Part shown: positions 46,211-55,080 of the stretch, one piece after another
Position numbering within the stretch: position 1 is the stretch's first letter
Layout: each line of letters starts with the position of its first letter
Assembly: GCA_014529385.2 (NCBI GenBank)
Contig: CM043963.1
Span: 69,081,912 to 69,145,911, forward strand
Direction of reading: 5' to 3'
Source of the DNA: Adiantum capillus-veneris
Lineage: Eukaryota > Streptophyta > Polypodiopsida > Polypodiales > Pteridaceae
Length of the DNA stretch: 64,000 nt
The notes under the pieces: generated by a model
The model's input: the letters and a program-made list of their open reading frames with translations, nothing else
Told to the model about the DNA's origin: nothing
Databases searched by the model: none
Translations under genes and position numbers: made by a program

Positions 46211-47240
46211 GCTCTATTAAAGAATAGGGAGAAGCAAGGTCCACCATTTCTCCAAGCTAAGCATGGAAAATTGAGAAAAGGTACACCACTTGTCCAAGCT
46301 ATAAGGTTAGCCACTTGCATTAAAGTCCAACACCTATGCTATTGATAGAATAGGGAGTGTTTTGTTCTCTCACTTACCCTAGTTATGATATCTTGTGGTG
46401 GGTTCAATGATTTAAAGCATATTGATTCTAGTAGTTGTCAATAATAATGCAACATTAAACCTCTTCAATATAGTATTCAAGTTCGAGATGCAACCTGGCC
46501 TGAGTATAAAATATCTTTTTGAATCTATCTACACTTGCTCAAGATGTGAGGATGGTTGTGGGAAATGTTTCATTAATAGACCACTTAAATTCAATACAAT
46601 TGCAAGTACGAATTTGTCAAATTTTCACTAAATGAAGTAGGAGCAATTGGACTTGTGAGTAGACTTTGGAACATAGCAAGGTCCACCACCTGTCCAAGCA
46701 AGGATCCATTGGAACATAGCAAGATTCATCAACTATTGCAACTAGTTTAAAAAAACTATTCTTTAGGGTCCATTGGTTTTTCAATAATTCTTTCTATCTT
46801 ATATCATGAAGATTTTGTTTAATGAATATTTCAATGTCTAGCACTTGTCAAGTTAGGATCTTATGAAGAGAGTGATGAGAAGTAAGATCCACCACTTGTC
46901 TAGGGTAGGCTCCATAAAATCATAGTGAGAAGCAAGGTCCACCACTTGTCCAAGCTAAGCATGGAGAACTGAGAAGAGATCCACCATTTGTGCAAGCTAA
47001 GCATGGAATTTTAAGAAAAGGTCCACCACTTTTCCAAGATATAAGGGTAGCCACATGCTTTAAAGTTTAGCACATATGCTATGTGATAGAATAAAGTGTG
47101 TTTTGTACTCTCACTTGTCCAATTTATGGTCTATTGTACCATGGGGGTTTAATTTCAAGGCTTATCTCTTGTCTAAGCTGGGCTCCATTGACAAAATGAA
47201 TAGAAGCAAAGTCTACCATTTATCTAATCTATCAATTGAG
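46211..47240 (-). repeat. Degenerate reverse-orientation 16-mer repeat block
   Basis: Words such as GGTCCACCACTTGTCCAAGCTAAGCATGG (near 46225-46270 and 46935-46975) and CCACCTGTCCAAGC recur between unrelated segments. The block includes the third phosphatase fragment (46430-46680) and the duplicated segment at 46755-46885. Confidence 0.75.
46430..46680 (-). pseudogene. FCP1-like phosphatase fragment, copy 3
   Basis: On the minus strand this matches about 250 bp of relic copy 1 (8510-8765): the segment around GCAACATTAAACCTCT, ATGCAACCTGGCCTGA and ATATCTTTTTGAATC is plainly shared. It covers the DLNG region and the sequence just downstream of it. No other part of the gene is nearby, so it is an isolated fragment in the repeat block. 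It supports repeated duplication of this locus together with the repeats. Confidence 0.8.
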
Positions 47241-47594
47241 AGGATGTATTTACTAGTACTTACTAGCTGATTTAAATCTAGTTGGCATTTATGATATTGA
47301 GACAAAGAGAGAGTGTAGCATAAAGAAGGTCAAATTTTCTACTCATATTTATTTATAATGATGATTATGTTGTAGATAGAATTTAGAATCTAATAATACC
47401 ATAGGGTAGACAATAGAAACTTTATTTTATTGTTTCATCTACACTAAACTTTCTTGTTTTCAATTTTAGAGTCAATCTTATTACAAGAAATTGGATTGCC
47501 TTTTTGTAGGCTTAATTTGAAGAAAAATTTTGAACTACCTAGTCAACATCATCCAAGGCCTTGTCCAATGCATTAGCCACCTCCATTTCACCTA
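47241..47594. other. AT-rich spacer
   Basis: Non-repetitive AT-rich DNA. The last 100 bases may be the 5' part of the FCP1-like relic that follows, since an open frame already runs there. No other feature is visible. Confidence 0.45.
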
Positions 47595-48098
47595 ACACTT
47601 ACTGTCAACAAGGACATCAAAAGAGTGTGTCTCTTGGATCTTGAGGGGCCGCTTCTCAAGACAATTGAAACAAAACATGGAGATTCTATGCCAACTTGGG
47701 CTCAACCTAAGCGACTTGTGGAGGATAAAGATGAAGTTCTTTAGGAAGTTTGACCAAACGCAGAGATGTTTTTGGATTTTTGTGGTGAATACTTTGAGCT
47801 ATGGATATGGAGCTGCTATAACCTAACAAGAGTGCAACACATTACACAAAGATGTTTCCTAGAGCATTATACAAAGTTCAAAGTGTTTATAAGCAATAAG
47901 AACTGCCAAAACTCAAATATCATGTTAGGATTTAAAAGGGTTTATCACAAAAATTTGAGTGATATTTGGAAGATGTTTGAGGATTTGGATGCAAAGAACA
48001 CCTTAATTTTTTATGACACTCCATACAAGGTGATGTGGAATATTCCAGGGACATATCTTATTTTGCTTAGTGTGTACTTGGGAAGGCGACAACATTGA
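47595..48098 (+). pseudogene. Second, different FCP1-like HAD relic
   Basis: The frame reads LTVNKDIKRVCLLDLEGPLL, then a variable region, then after two stops (TAG 47742, TGA 47751) PNAEMFLDFCGEYFELWIWS, and later NLSDIWKMFEDLDAKNTLIF followed by YDTPYKVMWNIPG. This is the order of an FCP1-homology domain: motif I, a V-x-PG-x-x-EFL-x-x-C-x-x-x-F-E segment, IWS, and a T-L-x-x-DD-x-PYK motif. Key residues are replaced: D-L-E-G for D-x-D and Y-D for D-D. Sequence and spacing differ from the relics at 7.6 and 31.6 kb, so it is a separate family member. It has stops and is probably dead. Confidence 0.72.
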
Positions 48099-48244
48099 AA
48101 AATGTTTAGCAATGATCTCCTTTGTGGTCATAAGATGATCTCTAGTATGTCCTTCTTAGTGTAATGGTTATCTTTCAATACTTGTATGATTATATATTCT
48201 AAAACATTATTTTAGAAAAAGTTGCTTAAGTTTGATGAACATTT

Positions 48245-48455
48245 CAATGGAGTGCACCCTACTCTAACAGGATTTCAATGTATTACTAGAGTGCATCCTA
48301 TTGTAAGAAGAATATAATGTATTGTCAAAGTGCATTTTGTTTTTTAGATCAAAGTTGCGTGAATGGAGTGCACTCTACTTTAAGGGGACTTCAATGTATT
48401 AAAGTGTATCCAAGTGTAAGGAGACTCCAATGTATTGTTGGAGTGCACCTTGTTT
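48245..48455 (+). repeat. Tandem repeat, about 45-50 bp units
   Basis: Four to five diverged units each contain a GAGTGCA(C/T)CCTA segment, TAAG-AGA/GGG and a CAATGTATT core (near 48245, 48292, 48332, 48390, 48440). It is unrelated in sequence to the 16-mer family and follows the FCP1-like relic directly. Confidence 0.78.
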
Positions 48456-48539
48456 TTCGGATTCTTAATTTTATTAACTTGGGTCTATGTCTCATCATGT
48501 AGAAACAAAGATAATTCTTTTATCTGAAGTAAACCTATG

Positions 48540-48716
48540 TCAATCCATCTCAAGTTTGAAGCTACTTATAGCTAGAAGAAATTTATGCTTGACGTCAGAA
48601 TAAAACTTTGCAAACTGTGGATTGGAGATCTCATGGACTTTGCATATGTGAGAGAGATCTTCTTCTTGGGCACAAATTTTTACCTCAAGTATTTTATCAT
48701 TGCTTCCTTCATGTAA
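48540..48716 (-). other. Possible exon remnant of unknown protein
   Basis: The minus strand is open for about 60 codons with ordinary protein composition (EEDLSHICKVHEISNPQFAK, FLLAISSFKLEMD). I recognise no family. No splice sites or start can be assigned. It could be chance, though its vocabulary differs from the repeats around it. Confidence 0.25.
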
Positions 48717-51340
48717 AAGAAGGCAAGGGAGTGTAGCTTTGACAAGTGGTGATCTTTGTATTCCTCCAAAAGGCAAGGAAGCCTATATTGGACATATGCA
48801 CCATAAAACCAACCCTCCTATGATGCAAGAGAGAATATGTTGCATTTTACTAGTCTCCGAATGGTGTAATTGGCTACAAACATGGGATTGGCTAAAAAAT
48901 CTACCCTCTATGAAATGTAGCTTGGACAAGTGGTGGACCTTGAAATAAGAGACCAAATGTGCAACATGGTTTTCCATGTTTGAATGGAGCCTAGTTTGGA
49001 CACTAGTAAAGCTTTCTTTGCTCCCAGATTTAAGGGAGCCTAGCTTGGCCAAGCGATGAATCTTGCTTCTCTCCGTGCTTCAAAGAAGCACATATGGGAT
49101 AGATGGTGGATATTTTCATGTATCCATGTTCCAATGGAGCTACCTTGGACAACTACTAGAACTTCAAACAAAACCCCCCATGGACAACATATCATGCATT
49201 ATCAAGGTGGTGACAATAAAACCATTCAAGATATAGCCTAATAGGTTGGACAAGTGGTGGAACTAGCACCTAGATACTAGGATAGACAAGTAGTGAGCCT
49301 TCTAATATTTTTCTATTCCCATCTTAGATAAGCTATCTACCTTGTATCTTTAAGGCTGGTCACATTGTGGACTTAAAAACTAAATTGTCTACTATCTATG
49401 AAGTGTAGCTTAAATAAGTGGTGGACCTTGAAACCAAAAACTAAATGTACAACATAGCATGGGCTATCCATGTTTTAATGAGCCTAGTTTGGAAATATGA
49501 TAAATCTTGCTTCTTCCCTAGTCTCATTGATCATAGCTTGGCCAAGTATTGGAGCTTGTCTCTCTCCATGTTTCAAAGAACCATAGATGGGCTAGACTAT
49601 GGAGGTTTGCTTCTATCAATGCTCCAATGGAGCTAGCTCGGACGTGTGGTGGACCTTCAAAAACAAAGCTATCATGGATAGCATATCTTGGATTATCAAG
49701 GTGGTGAAAGAAAACCCATTCAAGGTGTAGTCTTATAGGCTAGACAAGTGGTGGACCTTGCTAGATACTAGGATGGAGAAGTGGTGAACCTTATATTGTT
49801 TCCCCAAGCCCATATTAGACAAGCAATATATCTTTCATTTTTAAGGCTAGGCAGGTTGTGGATTACTAGACTAAACCATCCATTATCTATGAAGTGTACA
49901 ACATAGCATAGCTTTCCATGTTTTAGTAGATCTTAGTTTGGACATATGGTAAACCTTATGTCCATCCCAACTTGGATGGATCCTAGCTTGTCCAAGTGGT
50001 AGATATTGATTCTCTTGATGTCCCGAAGAAGCATAAATGGAATAGGAGGTGGACCTTTGTTTATATCCTTGCTCCAATGAAGCTAGTTTGGAAAATGGTG
50101 GACCTTTCAAGAAAAATCCCTCATGGACAATATATCATGGGTTATCCAAGTGGTGAAAAAAAAACTATTCAAGGTATAGGCTTATAGGTTTGAAAAGTGG
50201 TGGTGGACTTGCACATAGCTACAAGGATGGACAAGTGGTGGACTTTGCAAGATATACCCTTACAAGTTGGACAAGTTATACCCTTACTTTGCAAGATATA
50301 CCCTTACAAGTTGCAAGATATACCCTTACAAGTTGGAAAAGTGGTGCACCTTGCACATTAATGCAAGGATGGACAAGTGGTGGACCTTCTATTCTTTTTC
50401 CATGCCCATCTTAGACCAAAGCTAAACCTTGCATCTCTAAGATTGGGCAAGCTGTGAACTATTAGACTAAATCATTTATTGTCTATAAAGTGTGGCTTGG
50501 ACAAGAGATGGACCTCAAAAGAAGAAACTCAATGTAAAACATAGCACAGGTTTTTCATGTTTTAGTGGAACCTAGTTTGAGCGTATGGTAAAACTTCTTC
50601 TCTTCCAATTTCAATGGAGCCTAGCTTGGCCAAGTGGTTGACCTTGATTCTCTCCATGGTTCAAAGAATCTTAGATGGGATAGATGGTGGGGCTTTGCTT
50701 CTATCCATATTCCAATGGAGCTAGCTTGGACAAGTGGTGGACCTTCAAAAAAAATCCCTCATGGACAATATATCATGGGTTGTCTAGGTGGTGAAAAAGA
50801 AAAACCATTCAAGATACAGCCTTGAAGGTTGGACCTTGTACCTACATACTAGGATGGACAAGTGGTGGACCTTGTACTATTATCCATGAACATCTTAAAC
50901 AAGTGGTACACCTTGCATCTGTAAGACTAGGCATGGGTGGACTATTAAAATAAACCATGCACTATCTATGAATTGTAGCTCGAACATATGGTGGACCTTG
51001 AAACAAGAAACCCAATGCACAACAAAGCATGGGTTCTCATGTTTTATTTGAGCATAGTTTGGGCATATGGTACGTCTTGCTTCTATCTCAATTTTAGTGG
51101 AGCATAGCTTGCCCATGTGGTGGAGCTATGCTCAATCAAGCTCCAACATATGCTACACATTCTATATGACTCTTGTCTCAAGTGAAGAAATTCTAGACTA
51201 GAGGTGGACATTGCTTCAATTTCATGCACAATTTGGTTCTAATGCTCAATGGGTCATATATTGGACAAGGGTGGACCTTGAAAAAATATTTGAGGTACTC
51301 ACTTTGACCTTGGTGTGGACAAGTGTTTGGCCTTCAATCA
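48717..51340 (+). repeat. Forward-orientation repeat block, about 490-bp monomers
   Basis: Five monomers begin with ATCTATGAAGTGTAGCTTGG-type words near 48907, 49400, 49885, 50485 and 50972. Each contains GGACAAGTGGTGGACCTT, CAATGGAGCTAGCTTGGAC, GGACAACATATCATGG and CCATTCAAGATATAGCC. The vocabulary is that of the block at 1-6150, but the subunit order differs, so it is a sister subfamily. A local expansion of AGATATACCCTTACAAGTTG lies at 50250-50340. Confidence 0.88.
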
Positions 51341-51600
51341 AAGTTCTCCATGTTAAGCTAGATTGTAGGTAGGACAAATAGAGCATAGACAGTGACAAGG
51401 GATGCATTGTACTAGTCTTCTAATGGTGCAATTGGCTAAAACCATGGAATTTCATGTCCAATGTTACTCGCAATGTGTACTATATGTGCATAAAGTGGAA
51501 TGCGATCTTAGCAGAATTGATGTTTTGGACAAGATATCATTACTACAAACATGACATATTAAAAGTTGTCAGACCTGGGAGTTGAGATTTTCCCACTTTA
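51341..51600. other. Transition from repeat to element D
   Basis: Repeat words fade and no LTR structure is evident, so the left end of element D cannot be placed. Nothing coding is visible. Confidence 0.4.
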
Positions 51601-52611
51601 CCTAATATGGTCTGGATTTGTAGGAGCAATGGGTTGCATCACTGGAGGAAGGTGAAGGAGCACCTAATTTCCTGAAGAAGGATTGTTTCATTGCTGGCAT
51701 GTGGTTGCCACTTAATAAGAAGGTGAAGGGGAGTTTCCTTGCAATGCATGAGTAGGAAGTAGAAGTAGCCCACCTTAAACACAAGAAGATGCACATGCAA
51801 GCAAGAGTCAACAAGTCAAAGGAATCAATGTCAGTCCGACTTACCCTAGTAATTGCAATAGTTGGCTGAGAGAACCCAACCATAAGAGGAATCATAAGAG
51901 TAGCAAGACCTGTTGAGTCGCATCACTACTCAGCTTGAGAATCTATCTGTGTATTTGGTGTAACAAGGGCATGCACACAGCCACAATCAAGAGAAAGGGA
52001 GAGGACAACAAAGGCAAAACCAAGAATACCAGTGCTATAATTATGAGAAAGATGGCCATGTCCTGTAGTACTACCCACACGCAAGTAGGCATAATTTCAA
52101 TAGAGGAGCCAAACAAAACCAGGTTTCACCACCAAGAGCAAGACCACCACCACGGAGGTCACCACAATAAGAACCACCTATGAAAATCCTACAATCACCC
52201 GCGAAACCACATCCACCACCACCACCACAACCTCTCATTCCACCCTTACCCCCACCACTAGTCGGTAACCAGGCAGTAAGTGCCATTATTCTTGAAGGTA
52301 AGGGAGATGAGAAAGTGGAGGAGGATATTAAGGGAGTGGCAAAAGGTAATACCAAGGTTAAAGGGGTAGATTCCATGGGGTTTAAGCGCCTTACGCATTA
52401 TGAAGCTTCCCAAAAGGAAGGAAAGATGAAAACTAAAGGGGAATATAGCAGAAAGCCATCCAAGTCACAATGTAAAATTGACATTGTAGATTTCCCTCTC
52501 GGTGAATGCTCTAAACCATATGATTTGGCTCAAGATTTCCCTCTCGGTGAATGCTCTAAACCATATGATTTGGCTCAAGATGTTTCTATACAAGGCCCAA
52601 AAATCACCTAG
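51601..52611 (+). pseudogene. Element D gag remnant with ruined zinc knuckle
   Basis: From 51613 one frame reads QWVASLEEGEGAPNFLKKDC, IAGMWLPLNKKVKGSFLAMH, stop, then AHLKHKKMHMQARVNKSKES. Near 52033-52076 is CYNYEKDGHVL, stop, YYPH, the CCHC knuckle with the second and fourth Cys replaced by Tyr. A His/Pro-rich stretch (KPHPPPPPQPLIPP) and a Lys-rich C-terminal part to 52611 follow in another frame, including two copies of FPLGECSKPYDLAQD. The product is non-functional. Confidence 0.78.
52489..52578 (+). repeat. Perfect 45-bp tandem duplication in element D gag
   Basis: The unit beginning GATTTCCCTCTCGGTGAATG is present twice with no mismatch, giving a repeated 15-residue peptide. Perfect identity inside an otherwise heavily mutated gag suggests a recent local duplication. 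Confidence 0.92.
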
Positions 52612-52638
52612 CCCCAGGTACTCCACCTAGCACTTAGG

Positions 52639-53341
52639 GTGAGGAGACAATGGACAAAGATTGTTAGCATGAGACAACCAAAGCCAAAGGTAGCTGGGGC
52701 TATCGCTGCGAGAAATCTAGATGACATACTACCAGTGATGGATGCTCACATCAAAGTGCAGTACATCTCCAATATCTATATCAATGGTGGCTCACAAATA
52801 TGCGTCATGAGTGAAAAAATGATGCACCATTTGGGTTTAGAGGTGAGTAGGCTGGCACCATGCTGAGCCAAAATGAAAAATAATGTAAAATTCCAATGTG
52901 TTGGTGTTATAAATGCAGTTAGAATAAAGGCGTTAAACACCGAGGTAGAAGTGGACATTTTTGTCATGCCACACAAGGGGGAGTGCTATTCTATCATTCT
53001 AGGGAGGCCTTGGATTATGTCTATGAGAGCTTAGCAAGACTAGGAAACTAGCCTAATCCAGATGAAGGATGCCAAAAGGAAGCCAATACTTTATGACATG
53101 GAGACAGGTCGGCAATGCGACATGGATCTAGAAACCTCTAGGGATGAGTTTTCTAGTAGTGACTCTTCAACCACTTCAGAGGAGGAGTCAATAATGTTTG
53201 AAGAAAGCGTCAATAGCATTGAGGTGATGGGGGTCATTCTCAAGGACCATAAGAAGATGGAGCAATTTGATGCATCATCATCAAACCAAGGGGAGACACC
53301 AGGTATACAACCTTTGGTAGAATCAAGTAAGCTGCATCTCT
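52639..53341 (+). pseudogene. Element D protease and linker remnant
   Basis: The frame holds VQYISNIYINGGSQICVMSE and MMHHLGLEVSRL, the retropepsin site with Asn-Gly-Gly-Ser in place of an Asp-containing site, so it lacks the catalytic Asp. After a stop it continues KFQCVGVINAVRIKALNTEV and YSIILGRPWIMSMRA, the usual I-L-G-R-P-W motif. An acidic linker follows (MKDAKRKPILYDMETGRQCD, SSSDSSTTSEEES). It ends at TAG 53341, and further degraded coding continues for about 250 bp. Confidence 0.8.
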
Positions 53342-54020
53342 AGGGAGTGTGTGGGAAGGAGCGTGCATATTATATTTTGATGCTAAGTAATTTTACCACA
53401 TTGTTCATTGATGAATATGATAAGATCATTGGCATCATAATAGTTCAACATCACATTAAGCTCAAGGAGGGAAGTAAACATGTAGTGCAAAATCTCAAGA
53501 TGCTAGGAGTAATTCAACATTAGGAAAATATTGGACTTCTTTGGGGCCTTGTAAGGTTTGGTATTAAGTTTCTAATTGCTAAGGGGTTAAGGGAACACAA
53601 AAAACCTCTTAGTGGTTTTGAGCTAGAGTACCTCAGTTTTCAAAAGAAACTGACTAGTGGGGTCTTTTGGCCAATATTTAATAGGCCTTGGAAGATGGAC
53701 CATTGGTTAATTGGAGGGGAAGGTGCAAGTTGTTTAATATGTAAAAGAGCAAGGCTCCATATGATTTGGGGGTGCAATCTTGACCATTGGATCTTGCACA
53801 AGATCAAGGGTAGAGGTTGAAAGGCGCCATTTGAAGTGGGGGCTCAATCTCGGCCTTTGGATCTCAATCAAGATCAAGGGAGGAGGTGAAAAGGCGCATT
53901 TTGAAGAGAGGGGAGCCCATCCTAGCCACTAGATCTCACTCAAGATGAAGGGTGGAGGTTGAAAAGCGCCTTTTGATGATATCCATTGGATGAAAAAAGG
54001 ATCTAATGGTTGAGATTGAA
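53342..54020 (+). repeat. Linker region with three 76-bp tandem units
   Basis: From about 53755 to 53975 a unit with GGATCT-AAGATCAAGGG-GGAGGTTGAAA-GGCGC is repeated three times at about 76 bp. The stretch interrupts the protease-RT region of element D, and its left part (53342-53730) still has gypsy-like coding vocabulary without an open frame. It could be a fragment of yet another insertion. Confidence 0.6.
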
Positions 54021-54021
54021 G

Positions 54022-54060
<39 letters not shown>
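54022..54060. repeat. Homopolymer run of 39 C
   Basis: Thirty-nine consecutive C follow GATTGAAG and precede AAATTCAAG. A run this long may be misassembled or of uncertain length. Confidence 0.95.
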
Positions 54061-54062
<2 letters not shown>

Positions 54063-54329
54063 ATTCAAGTTACATTGTACCATCATGTCATCTTCACTTT
54101 TCCAACTGTCACCTCACTGTCACACCCCCTTTTCCAAGTTTTAAAGGCTTGTAAGAGCATGGTATTCTCCTCTAAAATGTTGTTTTGACCTAGGAAAACC
54201 AAGGGAAAGAGGGGACAAACTATGACACACCTAGCTCTTCCTAGTTGTAGAGTGTGTCCACCACCCTCTTCCTATTGGCTGGCCTCTAATTAACCTTAAT
54301 CCCAAAGGGCCCCTAGAGGGTTCATATTT

Positions 54330-54789
54330 CTCCCAATGACAAGAGGCCTTGCTCAAAGAGGTAAGGAAACCACTAGAAGCAGGTTTCATCTATCATGTTG
54401 AAGACTCAGAGTGGGTCTCGCGAGTGCTAGACACACCAAAGAAGAATGGTAAGTGGAGGGTTTGTGTTGATTACAAGCCCTTTAATGCAACCAAAAAGAG
54501 GGACCATTTTCCTCTTCCTTTTCAAGATGAAATTCTCAATGAGGTAGTAGGACATGAGCGCTACAGAGTATGTGATGGCTACTTAGGCTACTTCTAAATT
54601 AGCATCACTGCAGACGATCAAAAGAAGACAACCTTCATCACACCATGGGGATGTTTTGCTTGCAGACTTATGTCTTTTGGTCTCACCAATGCTCCAACCA
54701 TTTTTCAGTATATGTGACATTTGTTTTCTAGCCATTCTTTGGAAAATCAATTCGTGTTTTTATTGATGACTTTTGTATCTATAGCTCCC
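54330..54789 (+). pseudogene. Element D reverse transcriptase, first part
   Basis: Motifs in order are LLKEVRKPLEAGFIYHVEDS (with frame noise at the start), SEWVSRVLDTPKKNGKWRVC, VDYKPFNATKKRDHFPLPFQ, ERYRVCDGYLGYF, stop, ISITADDQKKTTFITPWGCF and RLMSFGLTNAPTIF. Just before the break the text reads LLMTFVSI, out of frame from the expected x-DDF-x-IYS catalytic box. Element E then interrupts at 54790. Several stops and at least one frameshift make it dead. Confidence 0.88.
54785..54789. repeat. Target-site duplication CTCCC, left copy
   Basis: CTCCC precedes TGTAATAC of the left LTR and recurs at 59976-59980 after CCTGACA. Confidence 0.92.
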
Positions 54790-54943
54790 TGTAATACAAG
54801 GGAAGCTAGAGCCTAAGAGTCCACCACCCAACCACCCATTATATAGGCAAGCCCTTGGCCCTTTACCCTAGTTGGACTCCCCATTCCACACCGCCTAGGC
54901 GAGCCCTGCCCTTGTCTAGTTTGGCCTTGCCGGTGTCCTGACA
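54790..54943 (-). repeat. Element E 3' LTR
   Basis: It aligns with 59809-59975 over its full length, apart from a 13-base CCCTAGCCCCTGG duplication present only in the other copy. It contains CCTATATAATGGG (minus strand), a TATA-like box. Confidence 0.92.
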
Positions 54944-55080
54944 TTACTCCCCTCTTAAAGAAGCGTTTTCATCCTCGAAAACAAAAGTGTGGAACTTTTG
55001 CTTAAGAACACTAATGTTTTCCCAAGTGGCATCCTTCATGGATCCAGTTTCTTGGTTGACTGGAACACGGTTCTGCAGGA
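54944..55080 (-). pseudogene. Element E pol C-terminus
   Basis: The minus strand reads LQNRVPVNQETGSMKDATWE followed by NISVLKQKFHTFVFEDENAS and LRGE, stop. DATWE is the typical end of the gypsy chromodomain-like tail. The TAA stop touches the LTR, so the polypurine tract (AAGAGGGGAGTAA) overlaps the last codons. No intact upstream pol frame was found. Confidence 0.82.

Noticed and set aside
54006-54188. Frame with a poly-Pro run across the C39 stretch
   Set aside because: Poly-Pro is only the translation of the C-run.
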